Assembly (NCBI RefSeq): GCF_029910095.1
Contig: NZ_CP094526.1
Coordinates: 4,650,001 to 4,714,000, forward strand
Direction: 5' to 3'
From: Bradyrhizobium sp. ISRA464
GTDB lineage: Bacteria > Pseudomonadota > Alphaproteobacteria > Rhizobiales > Xanthobacteraceae
DNA length: 64,000 nt
A model generated the notes under the pieces. That model saw only the letters and a list, made by a program, of their open reading frames with translations. It ran no database searches and was not told the origin of the DNA. The position numbers and the translations under genes are program-made. Below are positions 54,995 to 63,669 of this stretch, piece after piece. The stretch's first letter is position 1. Each line of letters starts with the position of its first letter.

Positions 54995-55933
54995 ATGATT
55001 GACGTGACCACACTCGATGTCGATGCAGTCAAGGCATTCGTTGCGATTGCCGATCTGCAGAGCTTCACCCGCGCGGCCGACGCGCTCGGCACCACGCAAG
55101 GCGCGATCAGCGTCAAGCTGAAGCGGCTGGAAGCGCGGCTCGGCCACAGACTGGTCGAACGGACGCCGCGGCTGGTGCGCCTGTCGGCCCAGGGCGCGGT
55201 GTTCCTCGACTCCGCACGCGCCTTCCTTGCCGCGCACGACCGCGCCGTCGCCGAACTGTCTTCGGCTCGCCGCCGCTTCTCGCTGGGGATCGCCACCCAT
55301 GTCGGCGCACCCGAGCTTCCGACATTGCTGGCGCGGCTGAATGCGCATGATCCGGCGCTCACCATCGAAGTGCGGCTCGACGATGCCCGCGACCTGCTCG
55401 ACGCGTTCGATCGCGGCATCATCGACGCGGTGATCATCTTCCGCGAGGATGATCGCCGCGACGGCGAGGTGCTCGGCCCCGATCATTTCGGCTGGTTTGC
55501 CACGCCGGACTTCGTCCATCGCGCCGGAGAGCCGATCCGCCTGGCGGCGTCCTCGCCGTCCTGCGGTATTCTCAACACTGCAACCCGCGCGCTCGACGCG
55601 GCGGGACTGCCGTGGACCGAAACATTCCTGGGGTGCGGGGCATTCGCCGTCGCCGAAGCCGTCTCGGCGGGCCTCGCCATCTCGGTCTTCTCTTGCCGGG
55701 TCGCCCCGCCCGGCACGATCGAGGTTAGCGAGCGGTTCGGCCTTCCCGCCCTGCCCCCGTCAGAGATCATGCTGCTGTCGACGCTCTCGGATCCGCGGTC
55801 GCGCGCCGCGCTGAAGACCCTCACGAGTGCCTTTCGCGAGCATCGTGCCCCCGGGATCGCCGGCAACGCGGCCGGACGCGGGCGCGCCGGTCATCACGCT
55901 CAGAAGACCCTGAACGGCGCATCGCGCGCCTGA
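54995..55933 (+). CDS. LysR-family transcriptional regulator
   Basis: 312 residues. N-terminal HTH (VKAFVAIADLQSFTRAADALGTTQGAISVKLKRLEARLGHRLVER) followed by the periplasmic-binding-protein-like effector domain. Divergent from the DHA2 exporter across a 205-bp gap that carries a repeated GCGCTTGA; it probably controls that exporter in response to a co-inducer. No strong ribosome binding site precedes the ATG. Confidence 0.92.
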   Translation: MIDVTTLDVDAVKAFVAIADLQSFTRAADALGTTQGAISVKLKRLEARLGHRLVERTPRLVRLSAQGAVFLDSARAFLAAHDRAVAELSSARRRFSLGIATHVGAPELPTLLARLNAHDPALTIEVRLDDARDLLDAFDRGIIDAVIIFREDDRRDGEVLGPDHFGWFATPDFVHRAGEPIRLAASSPSCGILNTATRALDAAGLPWTETFLGCGAFAVAEAVSAGLAISVFSCRVAPPGTIEVSERFGLPALPPSEIMLLSTLSDPRSRAALKTLTSAFREHRAPGIAGNAAGRGRAGHHAQKTLNGASRA

Positions 55934-55959
55934 TCCATCTACGATGACGCGCCGGTCGT

Positions 55960-56871
55960 CTATCGTCGCGCGGCATCCGCGCGCTTCCCCTCGAACAATG
56001 CGCGCTCTGCCGCTAGGGCCTTGGCGAGAAAGTCGAGCGTGGCGCGGATGCGCGCGGTGCGCTTGAGATCGTCATGCGTCAGCAGCCACAGCGCCGACCG
56101 GGGCTCGGCAAGCGTCTTCGGCATGACCCGGCGCAGTCCGGGCGCGCGGTCGCCGACGTAGCAAGGAAGCAGGGCAAGCCCCAATCCGGCAACCGCCGCG
56201 TCGCGCAGCGCAGGAAGTGCATCGACGCGACAAACAACGCGCGCCGCGTGCAGGTTCTCGCGCATCCAGCCTGCAATCACCGTCCCCGCCAGTACATCGT
56301 CGAGCCCGATCCAGTCGTGCGCGGACAAATCCTTGTCGCTGCGCCGGCCGAGATAGGCGCGCGATCCATAGATGGCGTGCGCGATCTCGGCGACGCGCCG
56401 CCCGACCAGCAATTCGGACGGCGCCGGCGTCGGGCGGATCGCGATCTCGGCCTCTCGCCGCGTCAGGTTCGCCATCGTGTTCGAGATCGTGATCTCGGGT
56501 TCGATCTCCGGATGGGCGGCGCGCATCGCAGGCAAATGCCGCATCAGGATCGCGCCGAGCGTATCCGTCGTCGTGATCCTGACCGGGCCTGACGGCCTGA
56601 GATCCTGCCCGGAGAGTTTGCGTTCGAGTGCGAGCACCTCGTCCTCGAGACGGGCCGCAGACGCAGCCGCCGTCTCGCCGGCTGGGGTCGGCGCATACCC
56701 GTCGCGGAAGCGTTCGAACAGGCGCGTTCCGATCGTGGCCTCGATCGCGCCAAGGCGGCGAAACACCGTCGAATGCGTGACGCTCAGCCTGCGTGCGGCT
56801 CCCGAGAGGCTGCCCTCGCGCGCGACCGCCAGGACGAGGCGAAGATCATTCCAGTCGATCGCATTGTGCAT
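55960..56871 (-). CDS. LysR-family transcriptional regulator
   Basis: 303 residues. The HTH reads LRLVLAVAREGSLSGAARRLSVTHSTVFRRLGAIEATIGTRLFER. It belongs to the LysR branch with a DWNDLR-like opening, often linked to transporter genes. It is divergent from the next MFS gene (127-bp gap) and its likely regulator. The effector domain contains HAIYGSRAYLGR and GLALLPCYVGD segments. Confidence 0.92.
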   Translation of the reverse strand: MHNAIDWNDLRLVLAVAREGSLSGAARRLSVTHSTVFRRLGAIEATIGTRLFERFRDGYAPTPAGETAAASAARLEDEVLALERKLSGQDLRPSGPVRITTTDTLGAILMRHLPAMRAAHPEIEPEITISNTMANLTRREAEIAIRPTPAPSELLVGRRVAEIAHAIYGSRAYLGRRSDKDLSAHDWIGLDDVLAGTVIAGWMRENLHAARVVCRVDALPALRDAAVAGLGLALLPCYVGDRAPGLRRVMPKTLAEPRSALWLLTHDDLKRTARIRATLDFLAKALAAERALFEGKRADAARR

Positions 56872-56998
56872 TTTTGCAAACTCGATTGGCGGTGCTGGAC
56901 AATATCATATCGCAGATGGACAGGCCATCTTCCTCTGCATGGTTCGATCGACCGAGCGCGCCGCGCCAAGGCATCCGGCGATACAGAGGAGTTGGAAG

Positions 56999-58435
56999 GT
57001 GACGACCGAAACTGCCGATACGCTGCGCTTCAACCATACCGGACACGCGATGGGAGATCCGCGGCGGTGGCTCGCTTTGCCCGTCCTGCTCACCGGCGCC
57101 TTCCTGCCGATCCTCGACTTCAACGTCGTCAACCTCGCTTTGCCGGCCATTCGCCAGGATCTAGGCGCAACCGCAAGCGAGGTGCAGTTCGTCATCTCCG
57201 CCTATGCCGCAACTTACGCAGTGTTCCTGATCACGGGCGGCCGGCTCGGCGACCTGTGTGGACGGCGGCGCATGTTCTTGGGCGGCGTTGCCGGCTTCAC
57301 GATCGCCTCGGTGCTGTGTGGCATCGCGTGGTCGCCTGCCGTGCTTGTCGCCGGGCGGATTCTCCAGGGCCTCACCGCGACCGCAATGGCGCCGCAAGTG
57401 CTCGCCTCGATCCGCGTGCTGTTTCCGGCCGCCGAGCAAGGCCACGCCCTCGGCTACTACGGGGCGACCTTCGGCCTCGCCAACATCTGCGGCCAGGTGC
57501 TCGGCGGCGTGCTGGTGTCGGCCCATCCGTTCGGACTTGCCTGGCAGGCGATCTTCCTGATCAACGTACCGATCGGGCTTGCCGCCTTCATCGGCGGGCT
57601 GCTGTTCCTGACTGATTCGCGTGCAGAGCACGCCCAGCGGATCGACATCGGCGGCGTGATCCTGCTGTCGCTCACGCTCGGTCTCCTGGTCTATCCGCTG
57701 ATCCAGGGTCGCGAGACGGGATGGCCGGTATGGATCATCGCCATGCTGCTGGCCTCACCGCTGATGCTCGCGGTCTTCGTCCGCTTCGAGGCGAACCTGT
57801 CGGCCCGTGGCGGCGATCCGCTGGTCGCCCTGCATCTCCTGCGCAACAGCGACTTCGTGATCGGGCTCGTGATGGCGCTCGCCTTCTACATGCTGTCGTC
57901 GTTCTACCTGACGTTTGCGGTCTATCTGCAAAACGGCCTGCACGAGTCGCCTTTGACCGCCGGGCTCGCCACCCTGCCCTTCGCCGTCGGCTTCTTTATG
58001 GCCTCGCTGGTGTCATCTTATGTCATGCAGTGGCTCGGCGTGCGTACGCTGACGCTGGGCTTCGCCCTCCAGGTCGTCGGCTTCGGTGTCGTGATGCTCT
58101 CGGTCGGCGGCGTGCTGTCGCAGAGCCTTGCGATCGGCCTGGTGTGCGGCGGTCTCGGCTTCGGCACCGTGATGCCGTCGGTCATCAAGGCCGTCATCGG
58201 CAGCATCGATCCGCGTCACGCCGGGCTGGCGTCGGGGATGATGATCTCGACCTTCCAGATCGGCGCCGCGCTCGGCGTTGCGATCATCGGCGGCGTCTTC
58301 TACAGCCTGCTTGGGCCGCATCCCGACGCCGACGATTACGCGCACGCCTTCACGATCGCGCTCGGCTGCAACGTGGCCCTGCTGGCGCTCGGCGGCTGGC
58401 TATCGCTCTGGCTGCCCCGCGAGCAGGCCGCTTGA
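56999..58435 (+). CDS. DHA2-family MFS exporter
   Basis: 478 residues, about fourteen hydrophobic segments. D1 motif LPILDFNVVNLALPAIRQDLGA is intact; motif A GGRLGDLCGRRRMFLGG; motif C-like GLANICGQVLGGVLV. It starts at GTG with GAGGAG 7 bases upstream. It is divergent from the LysR gene. It has the architecture of drug or metabolite exporters such as Hsr/Stp types; substrate unknown. Confidence 0.9.
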   Translation: MTTETADTLRFNHTGHAMGDPRRWLALPVLLTGAFLPILDFNVVNLALPAIRQDLGATASEVQFVISAYAATYAVFLITGGRLGDLCGRRRMFLGGVAGFTIASVLCGIAWSPAVLVAGRILQGLTATAMAPQVLASIRVLFPAAEQGHALGYYGATFGLANICGQVLGGVLVSAHPFGLAWQAIFLINVPIGLAAFIGGLLFLTDSRAEHAQRIDIGGVILLSLTLGLLVYPLIQGRETGWPVWIIAMLLASPLMLAVFVRFEANLSARGGDPLVALHLLRNSDFVIGLVMALAFYMLSSFYLTFAVYLQNGLHESPLTAGLATLPFAVGFFMASLVSSYVMQWLGVRTLTLGFALQVVGFGVVMLSVGGVLSQSLAIGLVCGGLGFGTVMPSVIKAVIGSIDPRHAGLASGMMISTFQIGAALGVAIIGGVFYSLLGPHPDADDYAHAFTIALGCNVALLALGGWLSLWLPREQAA

Positions 58436-58525
58436 GAACCAGCGCCGCGAGACAGCCCTTGATCGGCGGAGTCATGTTCTTCTGCCTCCCATGTTTTTCT
58501 TGAAGAGATGTCGTTGGGCGCGACG

Positions 58526-59704
58526 TCAAGACGGTCTCGGAAACAGTACCTTCAGCAGCACCGCCGCGAGCAACGTCATCATGGCAAGGCCGAACGAGAG
58601 ATACAGCGCGCCCGCATTGCCCACGTGGTCAATGACGATCGCGTAGATTAACGGCGCCGCCGCGGGCAGGACGAAGCTTGGCACGATCAGGCGGCCGACG
58701 ATCGTCCCGTAGCTGCGATGGTCGAACAGGATGAGCGGCAAGGTCCCCCTGGTGATGGTCAGGATGCCGTTGCAGGCGCCGTACAGCAGCGCGAAGACGA
58801 TCCCCATCTCCTTCGAGGTCCCGCTGAACAGCCCGGCGATGAAGGAGAGCGGCATGACTAGGCAGGCCAACAGGTTGAGCACGAGCGGATCGATCCGTCC
58901 GCCGAACAGGACTTCGCAAAGACGGGCCGCCGACTGGCCGATTCCCCGCAATGTCGCGATCCAGACGGCGACCGTCGCGCTGAGCCCGAGGCCGGCGAGA
59001 ACGGCGATCATGTGCGCCGACATGCCCGCGTTCAGGAAATTCGCGCCCGTCGTGATCACGGCATAGAGCCCGCCTCCAACCAACACCTGCCGGGGATTGG
59101 ACGCGAGCGGCTGCCTGGGCGCCGCCGCGCCGGAGTCGGGCCGACCGGCATAGCGCCGGTTCGGGGTCACGAGAGAGAGCGGGATCGTCACAAGCGCGAA
59201 GCCTGCATAGACGAGCAGCGCGATCCGCCAGCCGAAATGCTCCGAGAGGATGTGTCCGAGCGGCCAGAACACGGTGGCCGCCAATCCACCCAGCAGCGTG
59301 ATCCCGGACATCGCCCGGCGCGCCTCCGGTCCGCCGATCCGCGCCAATGCCGCGAAGGCAGCGTCGTAGAGCGTCAGCCTCATCCCGAGGCCGAGGACGA
59401 TCCACGCCGCGAAGTACGTTGCGACCGCATGCGAGACGGCAAGACCGGCGCATCCGGCGGCATTCACCACCGCGCCGGCGACCATGACGTCGCGGCCGCC
59501 GCGGCGATCCACCAGCCTTCCCGCCAGCGGCGACGTCAGCCCCATCACCAGCAACGCGACGGCAAAGCCGCCGTAAACGATGTCGCGGCTCCAGCCGAGG
59601 TCGGCGCCGATCTGCTCGCCAAAACCGCCGATCAGATAGTAGGTGGCGCCCCAGGAGATCAGTTGGCCAAGTCCGAGGGCGACCACGACTCGGCGCGCGA
59701 TCAC
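58526..59704 (-). CDS. MFS transporter translationally coupled to a GNAT acetyltransferase
   Basis: 392 residues with about twelve hydrophobic segments; motif A variant SPLAGRLVDRRGGRDVMVAG. The opening VVVALGLGQLISWGATYYLIGGF is distinctive for a small MFS branch common in Burkholderia- and Bradyrhizobium-type bacteria. The GTG at 59704 overlaps the GNAT stop (GTGA). Coupling to an acetyltransferase suggests a detoxify-and-export pair (inference). The substrate is unknown. Confidence 0.85.
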   Translation of the reverse strand: MIARRVVVALGLGQLISWGATYYLIGGFGEQIGADLGWSRDIVYGGFAVALLVMGLTSPLAGRLVDRRGGRDVMVAGAVVNAAGCAGLAVSHAVATYFAAWIVLGLGMRLTLYDAAFAALARIGGPEARRAMSGITLLGGLAATVFWPLGHILSEHFGWRIALLVYAGFALVTIPLSLVTPNRRYAGRPDSGAAAPRQPLASNPRQVLVGGGLYAVITTGANFLNAGMSAHMIAVLAGLGLSATVAVWIATLRGIGQSAARLCEVLFGGRIDPLVLNLLACLVMPLSFIAGLFSGTSKEMGIVFALLYGACNGILTITRGTLPLILFDHRSYGTIVGRLIVPSFVLPAAAPLIYAIVIDHVGNAGALYLSFGLAMMTLLAAVLLKVLFPRPS

Positions 59705-60258
59705 CGCGGCGTCTCCGTGATTCCTGATGGAGGTGCACCATCGCCGCGACCAAGCGACCGCTGCATCAGCACGGTGTCGACCCATTGCCCGAGCTTGAAG
59801 CCGACCGATCTCAGCGTCCCGATCATCTCGAATCCCATACGACGGTGCAGCGCGATCGAACCGGCGTTGCCGCTGTTGCCGATCACGGCGACCATTTGCC
59901 GCCACGGCCCCGCCTCTGTCCGTTCGATCAGCGCCTGGAGCAGCGCCGCGCCGACGCGGCGGCCGCGCAGGGTTTCCGACACATACACCGAGTCCTCGAT
60001 GGTGTGGCGGTAGGCCGGACGGGGTCGGTACGACGTCGCGTAGGAGTAGCCGGCTACGCATCCGTCGACATCGGCCACGAGATACGGCAACCCGGCAGCC
60101 AGCACGGCGTCGCGGCGCCTGAGCATCTCATCCAGCGTCGGCGGCACTTCCTCGAAGGTCGCAAGTCCCGTCAGCACGTGGTGCGCGTAGATGCGCTGCA
60201 CCTCCGCCATGTCGACCTCTGTCGCGTCGCGGATCACGGTGTCCCTGTCTCCTCTCAT
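59701..60258 (-). CDS. GNAT N-acetyltransferase (phosphinothricin-acetyltransferase-like)
   Basis: 185 residues. Features of the PAT/YwnH branch: VIRDATEVDMAEVQRIYAHHVLTGLATFEEVPPTLDEM, SYRPRPAYRHTIEDSVYV, and the acetyl-CoA loop RGRRVGAALLQALI, then NAGSIALHRRMGFE. These enzymes acetylate amino acids or analogues such as methionine sulfoximine and phosphinothricin. The ATG at 60258 follows GAGGGGAAGG; upstream codons overlap the divergent LysR promoter. Forms an operon with the MFS gene. Confidence 0.9.
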   Translation of the reverse strand: MRGDRDTVIRDATEVDMAEVQRIYAHHVLTGLATFEEVPPTLDEMLRRRDAVLAAGLPYLVADVDGCVAGYSYATSYRPRPAYRHTIEDSVYVSETLRGRRVGAALLQALIERTEAGPWRQMVAVIGNSGNAGSIALHRRMGFEMIGTLRSVGFKLGQWVDTVLMQRSLGRGDGAPPSGITETPR

Positions 60259-60382
60259 CCTTCCCCTCTCGTCCGGCGCCGTCGCGCCTGCGCTGCGACG
60301 GCACGTCGGCGCATGGTGAACCCGGACGCTGTCGTGTTGCCCGAGCATGCGCCTTGGCGCTATATAAGGGAAGCTTTGACAG

Positions 60383-60408
60383 CTTATGCAAAGCATAAGA
60401 GATGCTTT
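60383..60408. promoter_or_regulatory. Nested palindromes, LysR-type binding site
   Basis: CTTATGC-AAA-GCATAAG (60383-60399) is a perfect 7-3-7 palindrome containing the LysR T-N11-A core TATGCAAAGCATA. It overlaps a second perfect palindrome, AAAGCAT-AAGAG-ATGCTTT (60390-60408), ending 1 base before the chosen LysR start. TATATA lies at 60361-60366. Confidence 0.75.
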
Positions 60409-60409
60409 G

Positions 60410-61309
60410 ATGAAGGACCTCAACCTCAGCTATCTCGAGAGCTTCCGGGTCGTGATCGAGAGCGGCAGCTTCTCCGCCGCCGCCGAACGGCTGCAGCTCA
60501 CGCAGCCCGCGGTGAGCCTGCAGGTGCGTCAGCTCGAACGGAGCCTCGGCGCGATCTTGATCGAGCGCGTCGGGCGAAGGGCGCGTCCGACGGCGGCCGG
60601 AGCGGCGTTGCTGACGCATGCCGAGCAAATTAATGCAGCCGTCACATCGGCCGTCGACGCCGTCGCGCAGCAGACGGTCGGCACGGCCGGGCGCGTGCGG
60701 CTCGGGACCGGCGCGACCGCGTGCATCTTCCTGCTTCCGCCGATCCTGAAAGAGCTGCGGGCAACGCTTCCGGGCCTTGAGATCACGGTCACGACGGGCA
60801 ATACCCCGGAGATCGCCAAGGCGGTCGAGGACAACACGATCGACATCGGGCTCGTCACGCTGCCGGTGTCGGGGCGAAGCTTCGAAATCACGCCGGTGCT
60901 GAACGACGAGTTCGTTTTGATCGCACCTCCCGACATGCCGTTGCCGGCGCGGATCACGCCGGCGGTGCTGGCGACGCGGCCAGTCGTTCTGTTCGAGCCC
61001 GGCGGCAACACGCGACGCACCGCCGACGAATGGCTGGCGCGCGGCGGCGTCTCGCTGAAACCGTTGATGTCGCTCGGCAGCGTCGAGGCCATCAAGGAGA
61101 TGGTGCGCGCCGGCCTCGGCTGCGCCATCCTGCCGGGCATGGCGGTCTCGGCCAAGGGCAAGCACCGCGACCTGGCCGTTCGCTCGCTGTCGCCGAAGCT
61201 CTACCGCCGGCTCGCCGTCGTGATCCGCCGCGACAAGCGCCTGGATCGCGGACTGCGACAGACCTTGTCCGCGCTGAAGGCGATCCCGGCAAAGCACAAC
61301 GACCGCTAG
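60410..61309 (+). CDS. LysR-family transcriptional regulator (CynR/GltC-like)
   Basis: 299 residues. The HTH reads YLESFRVVIESGSFSAAAERLQLTQPAVSLQVRQLERSLGAILIER; the effector domain begins about residue 90 (GRVRLGTGATACIFLLPPILKELR). I chose the ATG at 60410 because an upstream ATG at 60386 lies inside a perfect palindrome that is probably the operator. Divergent from the GNAT-MFS operon, which it likely controls as well as itself. Confidence 0.92.
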   Translation: MKDLNLSYLESFRVVIESGSFSAAAERLQLTQPAVSLQVRQLERSLGAILIERVGRRARPTAAGAALLTHAEQINAAVTSAVDAVAQQTVGTAGRVRLGTGATACIFLLPPILKELRATLPGLEITVTTGNTPEIAKAVEDNTIDIGLVTLPVSGRSFEITPVLNDEFVLIAPPDMPLPARITPAVLATRPVVLFEPGGNTRRTADEWLARGGVSLKPLMSLGSVEAIKEMVRAGLGCAILPGMAVSAKGKHRDLAVRSLSPKLYRRLAVVIRRDKRLDRGLRQTLSALKAIPAKHNDR

Positions 61310-61341
61310 GGAGGACGCTACGTCCTCCCTATCTGGCTTCT

Positions 61342-61380
61342 AAAGCGCGATGAGATTGGGTTGAATCGTCATCGCGCTTT
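61342..61380. terminator. Long hairpin after the LysR gene
   Basis: AAAGCGCGATGA (61342-61353) pairs perfectly with TCATCGCGCTTT (61369-61380) across a 15-base loop. It lies between convergent lysR and DUF899 genes and may serve both, although it also resembles a dispersed repeat. Confidence 0.55.
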
Positions 61381-61392
61381 AGCCTCTTGTTT

Positions 61393-61441
61393 GAGCATGA
61401 TCTTTTCGGAAAACCGCTTCACACTTTTCCGGATCATGCTC
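61393..61441. repeat. GAGCATGATC...GATCATGCTC palindromic repeat
   Basis: 10-bp arms GAGCATGATC and GATCATGCTC enclose TTCGGAAAACCGCTTCACACTTTTCCG. Same family as 22610-22679. Confidence 0.7.
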
Positions 61442-62229
61442 TATATGGCCTTGCGCTCCTCCTCGGCGATCTTGCGGAACGCGGCTTCGCCGGCGTCGGT
61501 GACCGCAGCCCACTTCGCGTTCGGCGCGGTCTCGGCCTCGTAATTGTCGTGCCAGTTCCACCATTTGTACGTCGGGCCCTGCGGATATCCTGCCGGCGAG
61601 TCCTCCCAGAGCTCCTGCCGGCCGAGCGGGGTGATGTCGAGATAGCTCCACACCGTTCCCATCGCCTCGTCGCCGCGGCTGTTGACGAAGTAGGTGCGGA
61701 AGATCCGGTCGCCGTCGCGGAAGAACACGTTGTGGCCGTGCCATTCGCCGACGCCGAAATCCGCGTCAAAACTGTCCGTGATCGTGTACCAGGGCATCTC
61801 CCAGCCCATCCGCGCCTTCAGCCGCGCGATGTCGGCCTGTGGCGCACGCGAGGCATAGACCAGCGTGGTGTCGCGCTGGTTCAGATGCGCGAGATGGCCG
61901 ACCTGGTCGGCGCCGAGCGAGCAGCCGCGGCAGGCATGATCCGGCCAGCCGAACACGCCGGGCTCGAAGAAGGCGCGATAGACGATGAGCTGCCGGCGGC
62001 CCTCGAACAGGTCGAGCAGGCTCATCTTGCCGTTCGGTCCCTCGAACACATACGCCTTCTCAACGGCCATCCACGGCATCCGCCGGCGCTCGGCGGCAAG
62101 CGCATCGCGCGCCCGCACTTGCGCCTTCTCCTTGGCCAGCATCTGCAGCCGCGCGGCCTCCCAGGCCTCCGGCGATACCACCGGCGGTGTCTGCATGGCG
62201 GCGCGGGCGTTTTCGGGTGATTTGCTCAT
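61441..62229 (-). CDS. DUF899-family thioredoxin-like protein, copy 2
   Basis: 262 residues. Same architecture as the protein at 48191-48967: MPWMAVEKAYVFEGPNGKMSLLDLFEGRRQLIVYRAFF, a CxxC in HACRGCSLGADQ, WEMPWYTITDSFDADFGV, and a Trp-rich KWWNWHDNYE. The order of motifs matches copy 1 but the sequences are well diverged. AGGAGG lies 9 bases before the ATG at 62229; a TTG three codons upstream is less likely. A 23-bp motif identical to that at the first locus lies 105 bases upstream. The neighbour is an AhpD-like protein, again suggesting thiol/peroxide chemistry (inference). Confidence 0.87.
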   Translation of the reverse strand: MSKSPENARAAMQTPPVVSPEAWEAARLQMLAKEKAQVRARDALAAERRRMPWMAVEKAYVFEGPNGKMSLLDLFEGRRQLIVYRAFFEPGVFGWPDHACRGCSLGADQVGHLAHLNQRDTTLVYASRAPQADIARLKARMGWEMPWYTITDSFDADFGVGEWHGHNVFFRDGDRIFRTYFVNSRGDEAMGTVWSYLDITPLGRQELWEDSPAGYPQGPTYKWWNWHDNYEAETAPNAKWAAVTDAGEAAFRKIAEEERKAI

Positions 62230-62333
62230 GATGTTCAACCTCCTGAAAGGACGAACGCCGGGGGCGAAACGCTGTTCCCCGTCCCTCGTCTTGGTTCGTG
62301 CGCTCAGTCTGGCGCGGCGGCGGCGGACGATGG

Positions 62334-62356
62334 GAGTGACAAGTGTGTCGGGATTC
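62334..62356. promoter_or_regulatory. 23-bp conserved motif, copy 2 (candidate operator)
   Basis: Identical to 49037-49059, including GACA-N4-TGTC. It lies between the divergent DUF899 copy 2 and AhpD-like genes, 174 bases upstream of the latter. Flanking bases differ completely from copy 1, so the identity is not part of a larger duplication. Confidence 0.65.
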
Positions 62357-62529
62357 CTTTCGCGGCGCTATTGCTGCCATCAATTGCAGGTTTCCGCGAG
62401 CAGAAACTTTCTGTGGCATCGACCGTGCCGCCACTCCAGCCGCTCGCCGTCAGCAAGAAATATTTGTCCGGCATGTCACTTTCGCCGTTCCTCGCTCGTC
62501 AGGATGTATCCACCATCGAGGACCCCATC

Positions 62530-63003
62530 ATGACTGCCAGACTTGACCCTCTCGCCGCCGCGCCCAAGATGATGAAGATCTGGTTCGAGGCAGCGGTCGC
62601 GATCGCTTCGAGCCTCGATCCGAAGCTCGCCGAGCTCGTGAAGATCCGCGCCTCCCAGATCAACGGCTGCGCCAACTGCATCAACCTGCACACGACATTT
62701 GCCCGCGAGAAGGGGGAAACCGAGCAGCGCATCTATTTGCTGTCGGCCTGGCAGGAGGCGCCCTGCTTCACCGACCGTGAGCGCGCCGCGCTCGGCTGGA
62801 CCGAGGCGTTGACGCGAATTTGCGAAGCACACACGCATGTCGCTGCCTACGATGCCTTGAAGGCGCATTTCACGCCGGAGGAGCAGGTCAAGGTGACACT
62901 ACTGATCAACATCATCAACGGCTGGAACCGGATCGCGGTGGGCTTCGGCGGATTCGTCGATCCGCAGGCCGTCAAGGCGTCGATGGCCGACGGGGAGAGG
63001 TGA
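62530..63003 (+). CDS. Carboxymuconolactone decarboxylase / AhpD-like protein
   Basis: 157 residues, all-helical. The AhpD redox motif CxxCxxxH is present (NGCANCINLHTTFAREKGE), with LAELVKIRASQINGC before it and ALGWTEALTRI after it. AhpD-like proteins reduce peroxiredoxins or act as alkylhydroperoxidases. I chose the ATG at 62530 (MTARLDPLAAAPKMMKIWFEA), the family N-terminus; earlier codons from 62371 are not protein-like. Confidence 0.9.
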   Translation: MTARLDPLAAAPKMMKIWFEAAVAIASSLDPKLAELVKIRASQINGCANCINLHTTFAREKGETEQRIYLLSAWQEAPCFTDRERAALGWTEALTRICEAHTHVAAYDALKAHFTPEEQVKVTLLINIINGWNRIAVGFGGFVDPQAVKASMADGER

Positions 63004-63131
63004 ACCGAAGCAGCCGCGAATCGATTCAACCAATTCCGCTTTAGGTCGCTGGCCATCGATCCGGCTCTCGTAGCGATGACAATCAGATCTCCTATTGAGC
63101 CATTGCGCAGCGTGAGGGCACAGAACCGCGA

Positions 63132-63583
63132 TCTCGCGACACGATCTGCCCGAGTCTTGCATCTCGCTTCGCCGCTCTGAAATCAGAGGGCGCAGGGAAA
63201 GCCGGGTGCCGATCGCACCCATGGGCCCTGTGCAGTGAAAAAAGCACAGGGGGTAGGACCACAGGTGAAACCGGAGACATCCCGGCTTTCCCTGCGCGAT
63301 GGTTTACGGCTTACTTCGTGCTCTCCCCGGCGAGACTTGGCTTTTTTGTCACCGTCTTCGCAAACACGCGTTCGCGTGCCTAGCGAGGAGACACCTGCCA
63401 CTGGGGCGTCGGAACCACACGACTTCACCGTCCGCCTCATGCGCACTCGTCAGTTGCGCACTTAGCGTCCACCGCATCCCACACCGCGTTCGTGACGATC
63501 GCGATCCGCCCCTCATCGGGTGAGACGGGCGGAGTCGTAGTGCTGAGTTGCCCGACGACGGAAGCAGAATTTTGCCCGTCGGG
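63132..63583. repeat. Large structured repeat element, copy 2
   Basis: Aligns with 8790-9262. Outer arms 63190-63206 and 63281-63297 pair over 17 perfect bp (GCGCAGGGAAAGCCGGG). The inner hairpin is CCCTGTGC/GCACAGGG (63226-63233, 63244-63251). A third hairpin has CACGC/GCGTG (63365-63369, 63374-63378) and TCGC/GCGA, followed by GGAGACACCTGCCACT. Shared unpaired blocks such as TAGGACCACAGGTGAAACCGG are strongly conserved. The element lies between the AhpD-like and marR genes. Confidence 0.7.
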
Positions 63584-63633
63584 TTGATATGTCGCAGGCG
63601 GCGCCGCCCGATTTGACTCGCGCCGGCGGCTAA

Positions 63634-63669
63634 TTGACGAGGAGATAATATCTGACTAAAGTCAGATAT
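63634..63669 (+). promoter_or_regulatory. Promoter and operator of the terminal marR gene
   Basis: TTGACG (63634-63639), 17-base spacer, TAAAGT (63657-63662). Over it lies a perfect palindrome ATATCTGAC-TAAA-GTCAGATAT (63648-63669), ending just before the ATG at 63670. A start site near 63669 would give a leaderless mRNA. Confidence 0.7.

Noticed and set aside
63092..63523. Small frames in structured element copy 2
   Set aside because: Same reasoning as for copy 1: no ribosome binding sites and no conserved reading frame.
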